64,000 bases of DNA. It comes from Duganella lactea. GTDB taxonomy: Bacteria > Pseudomonadota > Gammaproteobacteria > Burkholderiales > Burkholderiaceae_D. Made by a program: the position numbers and the translations under genes. The notes under the pieces were generated by a model. That model was not told where the DNA came from. It worked only from the letters and a program-made list of their open reading frames with translations, and made no database searches. Position 1 is the stretch's first letter. Each line of letters starts with the position of its first letter. Location of the stretch: assembly GCF_009857505.1 (NCBI RefSeq), contig NZ_WWCP01000026.1, positions 21,516 through 85,515 of the forward strand, read 5' to 3'. Shown here piece by piece: positions 55,217 through 64,000 of the stretch.

Positions 55217-56011
55217 ATGACACTACCCACCTATTTTCTCTCCCACGGCGGCGGCCCCTGGCCCTTCATGATGGACCAGGTTGGCCATCTGTACGCCAGG
55301 CTGGATGCCTCGTTGCGCGACCTGCCGCGCCAGATCGGCGTCACGCCGAAGGCGCTGCTGGTGATCACCGCACACTGGGAGGGGCGCGACTTCATGCTGT
55401 CCTCGTCGCCGAAGCCGCCGATGATTTACGACTACGGCGGCTTCCCGCCGCACACCTACACGGTGCAGTACCCGGCCCCCGGCGCGCCCGCGCTGGCGGC
55501 GCAAGTCCAACACATGCTGGAAGCCGGCGGCCACCGCGCGCTACTGGACGACCAGCGCGGCTTCGACCACGGCACCTTCAGCGCGCTGTACCCGGTGTAC
55601 CCGAACGCCGACGTGCCGATCGTCCAACTGTCGCTGAAATCCGGCCTCGATCCGCGCGAGCACCTGGAAGCGGGCCGCCTGCTGGCGCCGTTGCGCGACC
55701 AGGGCGTGCTGATCATCGGCAGCGGCCTGAGCTACCACAACCTGCGCGCCTTCAACGCCGCCGGCGCCGCCGCCTCGCACGCCTTCGACGCCTGGCTGCG
55801 CGCGACAATGGCGCTGCCGCCTGAGCAGCGCACCGCCCGGCTGATGCAGTGGGAACAAGCGCCGGCGGCGCGCATGGCGCACCCGCGCGAAGAGCATCTG
55901 CTGCCGCTGATGGTGGCGCTGGGCGCGGCCGAGCAGGACGCCGCGACGGTGCCGTATCACGAAGACGCCTTCATGGGCGCCCTCGCCGTCAGCAGCTTCC
56001 GCCTCGGGTGA
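55217..56011 (+). CDS. DODA-type class III extradiol ring-cleavage dioxygenase-like protein
   Basis: A 264-residue protein of the LigB/DODA family, iron-dependent enzymes that open catechol-like rings; the YgiD type acts on DOPA. Metal and active-site motifs: LPTYFLSHGGGPWPF, VITAHWEG, YDYGGFPPHTY, SLSYHN, and a C-terminal HPREEHLLPLMVALG. The ATG at 55217 follows AAAGGA at good spacing. It is divergent from the TonB-dependent receptor gene. Substrate is unknown; an aromatic-compound link with the rest of the window is possible only in general terms. Confidence 0.9.
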   Translation: MTLPTYFLSHGGGPWPFMMDQVGHLYARLDASLRDLPRQIGVTPKALLVITAHWEGRDFMLSSSPKPPMIYDYGGFPPHTYTVQYPAPGAPALAAQVQHMLEAGGHRALLDDQRGFDHGTFSALYPVYPNADVPIVQLSLKSGLDPREHLEAGRLLAPLRDQGVLIIGSGLSYHNLRAFNAAGAAASHAFDAWLRATMALPPEQRTARLMQWEQAPAARMAHPREEHLLPLMVALGAAEQDAATVPYHEDAFMGALAVSSFRLG

Positions 56012-56021
56012 AAATCGGGTG

Positions 56022-56972
56022 TCAGGTGCCGCGTTTGCCGTTGGCGGCGGCGCGGGCTTTTTCGGCGGCGATGGCGGCTTTCTCGGCGGCTTTTTCGGCC
56101 ATCTCGGCGGCGTGCCGTTCCAGCCGCTCACGGCGCGTGTCCGGCGTCTCCAGCGAGATGCGGCCGAGGATGCCGCTACGGTAGTCGCCGAGGAAGGTGT
56201 GGGCGGCTTTTTCGTAGTCGAGGTCGCCGCCCTTCTGGCGGAAGCCGCGCTTCAGGCCGACGCCTTCGACCACGCCGATGGCGTCGAAGCTTGCGATGTC
56301 CTTGAAGCCGTAGCGCGCCACCAGCAAGTCCGGGTAGTGCAGCAGCAGCTCACCGGCCAGGAATTCGGCCACCTCTTCTTCGATCAGCGCGTTCGAGCCG
56401 ATGGCGTGGCTGGCGGCCAGCATCAGGCCATCGCTTGGCAGGGCGATCTTCGGCCACAGCATGCCGGGGGTGTCGACCAGCACGGTGTTCTTGTCCAGGT
56501 AGAGTTTTTGCTGCTGCTTGGTCACCGCCGGCTCGTCGCCGACTTTCGCCACGCGCTTTTTCAGCAGCGCGTTCATCAGCGTCGATTTGCCGACGTTGGG
56601 GATGCCCATGATCATGATGCGCAGCGGCTTGGTCGGCACGCCGCGATGCGGCGCCAGCTGCTTGGCCAGCTCCGGGATGCGGGCGACGTCGGCCGGCTTC
56701 TTGGTGGTCATCGCATACGCGGTCACGCCTTCCTGGGCGTTGTAATAGGCGCTCCAGGCGGCCGTGGCGGCCGGGTCGGCCAGATCGATCTTGTTGAGGA
56801 TCTTCAGGCATGGACGCTGGCGGAACTTGCGCAGCTCCTCCACCATCGGGTTGGTGCTGGCCTCGGGCAGGCGGGCGTCGACCACTTCGATCACCAGATC
56901 GGTGTTCTCCATCTGCTCGGCCGCCTTCTTGCGCGCGGCGTTCATATGCCCCGGGTACCATTGTATCGACAT
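56022..56972 (-). CDS. ylqF: Ribosome biogenesis GTPase YlqF/RbgA
   Basis: A 316-residue circularly permuted GTPase needed for late 50S subunit assembly. Motif order is permuted: NKIDLAD (G4), then GIPNVGKSTLMNALL (G1) and DTPGMLWPK (G3). N-terminal IQWYPGHMNAARKK is the family mark. A basic Ala/Glu/Lys-rich C-terminal tail follows. The stop codon lies in a short motif GGGTGTCAGGT that is also in the xseA hairpin. It is convergent with the DODA-type gene. Confidence 0.96.
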   Translation of the reverse strand: MSIQWYPGHMNAARKKAAEQMENTDLVIEVVDARLPEASTNPMVEELRKFRQRPCLKILNKIDLADPAATAAWSAYYNAQEGVTAYAMTTKKPADVARIPELAKQLAPHRGVPTKPLRIMIMGIPNVGKSTLMNALLKKRVAKVGDEPAVTKQQQKLYLDKNTVLVDTPGMLWPKIALPSDGLMLAASHAIGSNALIEEEVAEFLAGELLLHYPDLLVARYGFKDIASFDAIGVVEGVGLKRGFRQKGGDLDYEKAAHTFLGDYRSGILGRISLETPDTRRERLERHAAEMAEKAAEKAAIAAEKARAAANGKRGT

Positions 56973-57106
56973 GCTGTGACCTTCAAAAACGTTCTGACAA
57001 CCCGCTATTTTACCTGCTAACGGGGCCGGTATTCGTTTATCATGGGGCGCTTTCCCTGGCTAATTATATAAACAATAACTTACACAACAACTCCGGAGTG
57101 CTGAAG

Positions 57107-59101
57107 ATGAGCATAGCTGCACCGTCCAATCCGCGCGAAATCACGCTGCGCGGGATTATTCTGGGCATTCTGATTACGCTGGTATTCACCGCCGCCCAGG
57201 TCTATCTGGGCCTGAAGGTCGGCCTGACGTTCGCCACCTCGATCCCGGCGGCGGTGATTTCGATGGCGCTGCTGAGCGCGTTCAAGGATGCCACCATCCA
57301 GGAAAACAACATCGTCCAGACCATCGCCTCGGCGGCCGGCACGCTGGCGTCGGTGATTTTCGTCCTGCCCGGCCTGCTGATGATCGGCTGGTGGGCGCAT
57401 GTGCCCTTCTGGCCGACCTTCGGCGCCTGCGCCATCGGCGGCGTGCTGGGCGTGATGTACACGGTGCCGCTGCGGCGCGCGCTGGTGTCGCAGTCGTCGC
57501 TGCCGTATCCGGAGGGCGTGGCCGCCGCCGAGGTGCTGAAGGTCGGCATGGCCTCGCGCGAAGGCGCGGCCGAGGGCAAGGCCGGCCTGCGCGCGGTGAT
57601 CTGGGGCGGCCTGACCTCGGCCGGCTTCGCCGCGCTGGCGGCCGCCAAGCTGATGGCCGCCGAGGTGGCGATCTTCTTCCGCACCGGCGCCGGCGCCACC
57701 GGCATCGGCGCGTCGAGCTCGCTGGCGCTGATCGGCGCCGGCCACCTGATGGGCATCACGGTCGGCATCGCCATGCTGGTCGGCCTGCTCATCGCCTGGG
57801 GCATCCTGGTGCCGCTGATGACCAGCATGGCGCCGGTCGCCGCCGGCATGGCGGTGGCCGATCAGGCGCTGAGCATCTGGTCGAAAGAGGTGCGCATGAT
57901 GGGCGCCGGCGTGATCGGCATCGCCGCCATCGTCACGCTGGCCGGCCTGGCCAAGCCGATCCTGGGCGGCCTGAAGTCGGCCATGGACACCGCGCGCAAG
58001 GCCAAGCTGGAAGGCGCGGCGCTGGACCGCACCGAACTCGATATCCCGATCTTCATCGTCGGCCTGGTGACGCTGATCTCGCTGGTTCCGGCCGGCTGGC
58101 TGCTGGCCAGCTTCCTGCAAGGCGGCCCGCTGGCGACGCTGGCGGTGCCGCTGGTGGCGGTCGGCGTCGGCTACATCCTGATCGCCGGCATCTTCGCGGC
58201 GGCGGTGTGCGGCTATATGGCCGGCCTGATCGGCTCGTCGAACTCGCCGGTGTCCGGCATCGCCATCCTGACCATCCTCGGTGCCGCGCTGAGCGTCGGC
58301 TTCGTCGGCCGCAGCGTCATGGGCCCGGAAGTGGCGCAGGCGCTGATCGCCTTCGCGCTGTTCGTCACCACCGTGGTGCTGGCGGTGGCGGTGATCGGCA
58401 ACGATAACCTGCAGGACTTGAAAACCGGCCAGCTGGTCAACGCCACCCCGTGGAAACAGCAGGTCGGCCTGCTGATCGGCGTGGCCGCCGGTTCCTGCGT
58501 GGTGCCGCCGGTGCTGGAGCTGCTCAATCACGCCAACGGTTTCGTCGGCGCGCCGAATCTCGATTCGATCTCCGACCAGCCGCTGGCGGCGCCGCAGGCG
58601 CTGCTGATCTCGACGCTGGCCAAGGGCGCCATCGGCGGCAACCTGCCGTGGAAGCTGCTGGGCATCGGCGTGCTGATCGGCCTGGGCCTGGTGCTGATCA
58701 ACTTCGCGCTGAAGAAGGCCAGCAACGACAAGTACTCGCTGCCGCCGCTGGGCGTGGGCCTGGCGATCTACCTGCCGAGCGCGGTGATCACGCCGGTGGT
58801 CATCGGCGCCGTCGCCGGCTGGCTGTTCGAGCGCGCGATGGCGAAGAAGGCCGGCGGCGAGTCGGCCAAGCGCATCGGCGTGCTGGTGATGTCCGGCTTC
58901 ATCGTCGGCGAGAGCCTGTTCAACGTCGCGCTGGCCGGCATGATCGTGCTGTCAGGCAAGGGCGAGCCGCTGGCGATCGCCAACGGCATGGGCGAAGGCA
59001 CGACCATGCTGATCGCGCTGCTGGTGGGCGCGGCCATCGTCTCCGGACTGTACCGCTGGTCGGCGCGTAACGGCGCCAGCGTGCAGGGCCAAAACAAATA
59101 G
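57107..59101 (+). CDS. OPT family oligopeptide transporter
   Basis: A 664-residue inner-membrane transporter of the oligopeptide transporter family, with about 16 hydrophobic helices. Features: NPREITLRGIILGILITLVFTAAQVYLGLKVG, SIPAAVISMALL, SSLPYPEGVAAAEVLKVG and DTARKAKLEG. Bacterial OPT members import peptides or metal-chelates and use the proton gradient. The start is the ATG at 57107 with CGGAG 8 bases before it; the open frame continues upstream through the opposite gene and is not used. The promoter region is 134 bases and AT-rich. Confidence 0.93.
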   Translation: MSIAAPSNPREITLRGIILGILITLVFTAAQVYLGLKVGLTFATSIPAAVISMALLSAFKDATIQENNIVQTIASAAGTLASVIFVLPGLLMIGWWAHVPFWPTFGACAIGGVLGVMYTVPLRRALVSQSSLPYPEGVAAAEVLKVGMASREGAAEGKAGLRAVIWGGLTSAGFAALAAAKLMAAEVAIFFRTGAGATGIGASSSLALIGAGHLMGITVGIAMLVGLLIAWGILVPLMTSMAPVAAGMAVADQALSIWSKEVRMMGAGVIGIAAIVTLAGLAKPILGGLKSAMDTARKAKLEGAALDRTELDIPIFIVGLVTLISLVPAGWLLASFLQGGPLATLAVPLVAVGVGYILIAGIFAAAVCGYMAGLIGSSNSPVSGIAILTILGAALSVGFVGRSVMGPEVAQALIAFALFVTTVVLAVAVIGNDNLQDLKTGQLVNATPWKQQVGLLIGVAAGSCVVPPVLELLNHANGFVGAPNLDSISDQPLAAPQALLISTLAKGAIGGNLPWKLLGIGVLIGLGLVLINFALKKASNDKYSLPPLGVGLAIYLPSAVITPVVIGAVAGWLFERAMAKKAGGESAKRIGVLVMSGFIVGESLFNVALAGMIVLSGKGEPLAIANGMGEGTTMLIALLVGAAIVSGLYRWSARNGASVQGQNK

Positions 59102-59153
59102 ACAAAAAAGCAAGTCGCCTCTATGATTGCTTCATCGCAACCATAGAGGCTAT

Positions 59154-61136
59154 ATGACACCCTTCCTTCTGCCCTGGCTGTTCGCCGCGCTGACCTGCGC
59201 CGCCCAGGCCACCGCCGCCCCCGCCGTCAAGAATTTTTTCGAAACGCCCCAGGTTTCCCAGGTCGAGCTGTCGCCCAAGGGCGGTTACGTCGCCGCCGTG
59301 CTGTCGCTGGCCGACGGCGGCAGCCTGCTGGCGGTGCGCAGCACCGAGGACAACAGCAAGTTCGAAGGCATCTTCAAAGCCTCGGCCGACCAGATGATCA
59401 ACGACATTCACTGGATCAATGAAAAACGGCTTGGCATCACCCTCAAGAACCTGCTGATCGAGTTCCGCGGCAATCTGGAGGAAATCGCGATCGACCGCGA
59501 CGGCAGCGAGCTGACCCACCTGATCACCGGCAACTGGGCCCACCGCCAGGATAGCACCGGCAGCAATATCCGCTCGCAGAAGCTGACCGCCGACTATGTG
59601 TACTCGGCCGCCACGCGCGACGGCTCGGACGATATCCTGGTCGAGCACTACAGCTGGAACAATCTCGACCGTGCGCCGGAGCAGTCGCGGATGTACCGCC
59701 TGAACACCCGCAGCCGCCAGTTGCGCCCGGCGGTGGAGGGCGCGCAGCCGCCGGCCGTCAAGGATTGGTTGGTCGACGCCTACGGCCAGGCGCGCATCGT
59801 GCTTTCGCAGCAGAACGGCCGCTGCGTCTATTCCTATCGCCGCGCCAACGACACCACGTGGCAGCAGCTCGACAGCAGCGACTGCTACACCGACCGCCGC
59901 TTCGCGCCGCAATTCTTCGACGGCGACGACACGCTGTACGTGAGCGCCGCCTACCAGGGTTACGGCGCGCTGTACCGCTACGACCTGAAAACGCTGAAAA
60001 TGGACGCCGAGCCGGTCGTCTCGATGCCGGGCTTCGACTACGCCGGCAAACCGGTGATCGACTACGCCAGCCATCGTCTGATGGGCGTGCACCTGTACGG
60101 CGACGCCGGCACCACCTGGTGGCTCAATCCGCAACTAAAGGCGGAACAGGCCAGGATTGACGCGCTGCTGCCAGGCACCACCAACACCATCCGCTGCGCC
60201 GACGAATGCCTGCAGGGGCCGGTGCTGCTGGTGGCGGTGGACTCGGACCGCCAGCCGACCACCTATGTGCTGTACCAGCGCGCCAGCGGCAAACTGCTGG
60301 CGCTGGGCTCGACCCACCCGGACATCCAGCCCAAGGAGATGGGCTTGCGCGACTTCTACCGCTACACCGCGCGCGACGGCCGCCAGATTCCGGCCTACGT
60401 GACGCTGCCGCCGGGTGCGGCGAGCGGCCCGCGCCCGGCGGTGGTGCTGGTGCACGGCGGGCCGTATGTGCGCGGAGCCTTCTGGAACTGGAACCCCCAG
60501 GCGCAGTTCCTGGCCTCGCGCGGCTACGTGGTGATCCAGCCGGAGTTCCGCGGCAGCACCGGTTATGGCTATGCCCACTTCAAGGCCGGCCTGAAGCAAT
60601 GGGGCCTGAGCATGCAGGACGACCTGGCCGATGCCGCGCTGTGGGCGGTCAAGCAGGGCTGGGCCGATCCCAAGCGCATCGGCATCATGGGCGCCAGCTA
60701 CGGCGGCTACGCCACGCTGATGGGACTGATCAAGGACCCGCAGATTTTCCGCGCCGGCGTCGAGTGGGCCGGCGTCACCGACATCACGCTGATGTTCAAC
60801 ACGCCGTACTCGGACGCCTCGCAAGAGACGCTGAACTACAGCCTGCCGGCACTGATCGGCGATCCGGAGCAGGACGCCGATCAGTTCCGCCAGACCTCGC
60901 CGCTGCTGCGCGCCGCCGAGCTCAAACAGCCACTGCTGATGGCGCACGGGCTGGAAGACATCCGCGTGCCGCTGGTCCACGCCAGCCGCTTCCGCGACGC
61001 GGTGCGCGCCAATAACAAAAATGTGGAATACCTGACCTATGACGAGGGCCACGGCTGGCGCCACGAGCAGAGTCGCCTCGACTTCTGGACCCGGGTCGAG
61101 ACCTTCCTCGATCTACACCTGAAACAGGCGCGCTAG
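59154..61136 (+). CDS. S9 family prolyl oligopeptidase-type peptidase
   Basis: A 660-residue exported serine peptidase. Signal peptide MTPFLLPWLFAALTCAAQA. Residues 25-400 form a beta-propeller and the C-terminal alpha/beta hydrolase carries the triad: Ser about 515 in GASYGGYATLMG, Asp about 602 in GLEDIRVPL and His about 633 in DEGHGW. It probably trims or degrades short peptides in the periplasm; together with the upstream OPT transporter (52 bases away) it could supply or use peptides. The start is the ATG at 59154. Confidence 0.93.
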   Translation: MTPFLLPWLFAALTCAAQATAAPAVKNFFETPQVSQVELSPKGGYVAAVLSLADGGSLLAVRSTEDNSKFEGIFKASADQMINDIHWINEKRLGITLKNLLIEFRGNLEEIAIDRDGSELTHLITGNWAHRQDSTGSNIRSQKLTADYVYSAATRDGSDDILVEHYSWNNLDRAPEQSRMYRLNTRSRQLRPAVEGAQPPAVKDWLVDAYGQARIVLSQQNGRCVYSYRRANDTTWQQLDSSDCYTDRRFAPQFFDGDDTLYVSAAYQGYGALYRYDLKTLKMDAEPVVSMPGFDYAGKPVIDYASHRLMGVHLYGDAGTTWWLNPQLKAEQARIDALLPGTTNTIRCADECLQGPVLLVAVDSDRQPTTYVLYQRASGKLLALGSTHPDIQPKEMGLRDFYRYTARDGRQIPAYVTLPPGAASGPRPAVVLVHGGPYVRGAFWNWNPQAQFLASRGYVVIQPEFRGSTGYGYAHFKAGLKQWGLSMQDDLADAALWAVKQGWADPKRIGIMGASYGGYATLMGLIKDPQIFRAGVEWAGVTDITLMFNTPYSDASQETLNYSLPALIGDPEQDADQFRQTSPLLRAAELKQPLLMAHGLEDIRVPLVHASRFRDAVRANNKNVEYLTYDEGHGWRHEQSRLDFWTRVETFLDLHLKQAR

Positions 61137-61230
61137 CCGCGCTCCTGCGCCGGCGCGGCCGGTGCGGCTGCAACGGGCGACGGTCGGCGGCGCATGATGG
61201 ACTTTCACCTTTGCTGGAGGTCCGTCAGGC

Positions 61231-62153
61231 GTGCACGCGCCTATCACTCGGCCCACGAGGTCAAAGTCGACACGGTTCCCGACCCGATCCTGCGGCACGC
61301 CGACGACATCATCCTGCGCGTCAGCGCCACCGCCATCTGCGGCTCGGATCTGCATCTGTACCGCGGCAAGGTGCCGGGGCGGATGTCCGGCGACATCCGC
61401 GGCCATGAATTCATGGGCGAAGTGGTGGAGACCGGGTGGTGGTGCCGTGCGTGATCGCCTGCGGCCGCTGCCACTTCTGCGAGCGCCAGCGGTAAGCGGC
61501 GTGCGAGACCACCAATCCCGACCGCGGCACCATCCTCAACAAGAAAACGCTGCGCTCCGGCGCGGCGATGTTCGGCTACACCCAGCACTACGGCGGCGTG
61601 CCGGGCGGCCAGGCCGAGTATGTGCGCGTGCTTCGGCGCCGGCCCGGTCGGCCAGATGGCGGCGGCGTGCGCGCGCATGCTGGGGGTCGAGACGCTGTTC
61701 ATGGTCGACCATGTCGACTACCGGCTGGCGTTCGCGCATGACGCCCACGGCGCCATTCCGATCAACTTCGACCAGGCCGACGCGGCCGAGACAATCATCA
61801 GCCACACCGGCAACCGCGGCGTCGACGCGGTGATCGACGCGGTCGGCTTCGAGGCCGAGGGCAGCGCGCTGGAGACGGCGCTGACCACGCTCAAGCTGGC
61901 GGGCAGCAGCGGCGCCGCGCTGCGCCAGTGCATCGCGGCGGTGCGGCGCGGCGGCACGGTCAGCGTGCCCGGCGTGTACGCCGGCGTCCTCCACGGCTTC
62001 CTGTTCGGCGACGCCTTCGAGAAGGGCATCCGCATCGTCGGCGGCCAGACGCATGTGCAGCGCTACATGCCGGCGCTGCTCGAACGCATCTGGGAAGGCA
62101 GGCTGACGCCGCAGGCGATCATTTCGCACCGGCGGCCGGGGGTGACGGCCTAA
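61231..62153 (+). pseudogene. Broken zinc-dependent alcohol dehydrogenase (formaldehyde dehydrogenase type)
   Basis: Remains of a medium-chain zinc alcohol dehydrogenase. Part 1 (61231-61440) reads ...AYHSAHEVKVDTVPDPILRH, TAICGSDLHLYRGKVPG and GHEFMGEVVETG. In another frame, part 2 (61438-61630) gives PCVIACGRCHFCERQR, an internal TAA (61495-61497), then AACETTNPDRG and GGVPGGQAEYVRV. Part 3 (61620-62153) resumes at FGAGPVGQMAAACARMLG and runs to the end. Relative to family members, the catalytic domain end and about 50 residues before the Rossmann fold are missing. Several frameshifts, a stop and a deletion make it non-functional. Confidence 0.85.
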
Positions 62154-63076
62154 AGCTCGGCCAGCGCCTTGAGATGGGCCACCACGCTGCGGCCCAGCGC
62201 CGACAGGTTGTAGCCGCCTTCGAGGCAGCTGACGATGCGCCCTTGCGCGTAGGCGCGGGCGACATCCATGATCTGCGCGGTGATCCAGGCGTAGTCGGCC
62301 TCGACCAGGCCCATGCCGCCGATGTCGTCCTCGCGGTGGGCGTCGAAGCCGGCCGAGATGAAGATCATTTCCGGCTTGAACGCGTGCAGCGCCGGCAGCC
62401 ACTGCTCGGTGACGATCTGACGCACCACGTCGCCCTTGGTGTGGGCCGGCACCGGCACGTTGACCAGGTGGGCGTCGACCGGGCGCGGCGCGGTGTACGG
62501 GTACAGCGGGTGCTGGTAGAAACTGACCATCAGTGCGCGCGGCTCGTCGAGGAAGGCTTCCTCGGTGCCGTTGCCGTGGTGGACGTCGAAGTCGACGATG
62601 GCCACCCGCGCCAGCCCGCGCACGTCGAGCGCGTGCTTGGCCGCCACCGCCACGTTGTTGAACAGGCAGAAGCCCATCGGCTCGATCGGCCGCGCGTGGT
62701 GGCCGGGCGGGCGCACCGCGCAGAAGGCGTTGGCGATCTCGCCGTCAAGCACGGCGTTGGTCGCGGCCACGGCGGCGCCGGCGGCGCGCTGGGCGGCGCG
62801 CCAGCTCCAGGCGTTGAGCGCGGTGTCGCTGTCGAGCGGGTAGGTGTCGCCCTCGGCCGGCACATTGTCGCGCACGATGGCGATGGCGTTCTGGCTGTGG
62901 TTGCGTTCGAGGTCGCCGATGTCGACCAGCGGCGCGGCGCGGTGTTCCAGCAGATCGTTGATGTGCGAGGCGATCAACTGGTCGGCGATGGCCTGCAGGC
63001 GCGCCGGTGATTCGGGATGCCAGTCGCCCATGTCGTGACGCTGGCAATCGGGATGGCTGTAGATGGCGGTGGTCAT
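62150..63076 (-). CDS. Histone deacetylase family protein (amidohydrolase)
   Basis: A 308-residue class II-type zinc deacetylase of the bacterial HDAC family. Zinc and active-site blocks are RPPGHHARPIEPMGFCLFNN, VDFDVHHGNGTEEAF and SAGFDAHREDD, plus LEGGYN near the end. Bacterial members deacetylate polyamines (APAH type) or other acetyl-amides. It is convergent with the broken alcohol dehydrogenase, overlapping its last 4 bases, and divergent from the MoxR gene. Confidence 0.92.
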   Translation of the reverse strand: MTTAIYSHPDCQRHDMGDWHPESPARLQAIADQLIASHINDLLEHRAAPLVDIGDLERNHSQNAIAIVRDNVPAEGDTYPLDSDTALNAWSWRAAQRAAGAAVAATNAVLDGEIANAFCAVRPPGHHARPIEPMGFCLFNNVAVAAKHALDVRGLARVAIVDFDVHHGNGTEEAFLDEPRALMVSFYQHPLYPYTAPRPVDAHLVNVPVPAHTKGDVVRQIVTEQWLPALHAFKPEMIFISAGFDAHREDDIGGMGLVEADYAWITAQIMDVARAYAQGRIVSCLEGGYNLSALGRSVVAHLKALAEL

Positions 63077-63144
63077 ATTTTTTTAGCTGCTGCGAGCTAT
63101 TTCTCGCATAGAATCCCCTCAGACGCTAATCTACCATACATATC

Positions 63145-64000
63145 ATGAGCACAAAATTGCACGCCGCCGCACGCCAGATCGGCGAGATCGTCGTCGGCAA
63201 GGAGTTGCAGATCCGCCAGGCGCTGACCTGCCTGCTGGCCGGCGGCCACCTGCTGATCGAGGATGTGCCGGGCGTGGGCAAGACCACGCTGGCGCACGCG
63301 CTGGCCATTTCGCTGGGCCTGCGCTACAACCGCATCCAGTTCACCAGCGATCTGCTGCCGGCCGATGTCAACGGCATTGCGATTTACGCGCGCGAGACCA
63401 ACAGCTTTGTGTTCCATCCGGGGCCGGTGTTCACCCAGGTGCTGCTGGCCGACGAGATCAACCGGGCGACGCCGAAGACGCAGTCCGGCCTGCTGGAGGC
63501 GATGGAGGAGCGCCAGGTCAGCGCCGACGGCGTGACGCACCCGCTGCCGCAGCCGTTCTTTGTCATCGCCACGCAGAATCCGGCGCACCAGGTCGGCACG
63601 TTCCCGCTGCCGGAGTCGCAGCTGGACCGTTTTCTGATGTGCTTGTCGCTGGGTTATCCGGACGCGGCGGCCGAGCGCGCGCTACTGATGGGCGAGGACC
63701 GGCGCACGCTGCTCAAGACGCTGCCGGCGGCGATGACGGCCGAGGAACTGGCGCAGGCGCAGCAGGATCTGCGGCGGGTCCACGCGTCGGCGGCGCTGAT
63801 TGACTACGTGCAGGCGCTGGCGGCGGCGTCGCGCCAGCACGGCCTGTTCGCCGACGGCCTGAGTCCGCGCGCGGCGCTGGCGCTGTTGCAGGCGGCGCGC
63901 GCCTGGGCGGCGCTGGAGGGACGCGACCATGTGCTGCCGGAGGATGTGCAGGCGGTGCTGGCGCCGGTGTGCGCGCACCGCCTGCGCCCGGCCCACGGCG
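63145..64000 (+). CDS. MoxR family AAA+ ATPase (partial, C-terminus off window)
   Basis: 285 codons visible; the gene runs off the right edge and is nearly complete for the family (about 300-330). Walker A EDVPGVGKTTLAHAL, Walker B LLADEINRATPKTQSGLLEAMEE with sensor ATQNPAHQVGTFPLPESQLDRF. MoxR proteins act as chaperones for metal insertion and protein assembly and are usually followed by DUF58 and transglutaminase genes, which would lie outside the window. Start at ATG 63145, no strong ribosome site. Confidence 0.94.
   Translation, partial: MSTKLHAAARQIGEIVVGKELQIRQALTCLLAGGHLLIEDVPGVGKTTLAHALAISLGLRYNRIQFTSDLLPADVNGIAIYARETNSFVFHPGPVFTQVLLADEINRATPKTQSGLLEAMEERQVSADGVTHPLPQPFFVIATQNPAHQVGTFPLPESQLDRFLMCLSLGYPDAAAERALLMGEDRRTLLKTLPAAMTAEELAQAQQDLRRVHASAALIDYVQALAAASRQHGLFADGLSPRAALALLQAARAWAALEGRDHVLPEDVQAVLAPVCAHRLRPAHG

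Noticed and set aside
56810..57106. Upstream extension of the OPT transporter reading frame
   Set aside because: It overlaps ylqF in antisense; the ATG at 57107 has a good ribosome binding site and starts the family sequence.

Overview
The window is about 64 kb of a GC-rich betaproteobacterial chromosome. Protein families and gene order (epsL-epsB-epsD-epsE exopolysaccharide genes, exbB-exbD-lpxK-trm112-kdsB-adk, xseA, sodB) point to the Oxalobacteraceae, in the range of Massilia, Duganella or Rugamonas; that placement is inferred from gene content alone. Coding density is high. The sequence shows no CRISPR array, rRNA, complete insertion sequence or prophage. One tRNA, tRNA-Arg(CCU), lies at 6576-6650.

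Layout, left to right. 1-4232: leftward exopolysaccharide export and assembly genes (epsE partial, epsD, epsB, epsL). 4503-6401: ABC-F ATPase uup with a clear terminator. 7064-10287: a rightward DUF1800/DUF1501 pair (a lipoprotein and a Tat-exported protein). 10277-12584: a polysaccharide flippase and a nitroreductase-like protein. 12804-19572: a six-gene leftward operon (CoA ligase, monooxygenase/reductase, MarR, enoyl-CoA hydratase, acyl-CoA dehydrogenase, RidA) matching the aerobic CoA-thioester route for 2-aminobenzoate, with a palindromic operator on its promoter. 19662-26473: patatin-like lipase, a 1612-residue hybrid kinase with a beta-propeller sensor, and a response regulator. 26511-32757: gamma-glutamyltransferase, SMR transporter, SDR with a LiuR-like operator, an orphan NTF2-fold immunity-like gene, a GntR/OsmC divergent pair, and small conserved genes. 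32824-38983: H+-pyrophosphatase, adk, kdsB, trm112, lpxK, exbD, exbB.

38984-39938 is a 955-base non-coding region with five copies of a 72-base module. Each module has one reversed and two forward DnaA-box-like 9-mers, then a TTGATTTA element exactly 45 bases after the central box. Gene orientation also changes here: almost all genes to the left run leftward and most to the right run rightward. Together these make the region a candidate replication origin or another DnaA-binding locus, although no dnaA, dnaN or gyrB is in the window. This is the most interesting feature found.

39939-64000: xseA (its end lies in a 41-bp perfect hairpin), a LacI regulator, sodB, two decayed small genes, and an aromatic-acid-type efflux cluster (outer membrane factor, MarR, FUSC, DUF1656, HlyD, LysR). 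These are followed by an SDR and small genes, a BtuB/BtuF-like uptake pair, a class III extradiol dioxygenase-like protein, the ribosome assembly GTPase YlqF/RbgA, an OPT transporter, an S9 peptidase, a broken zinc alcohol dehydrogenase, a histone-deacetylase-family amidohydrolase, and a MoxR ATPase cut by the right edge.
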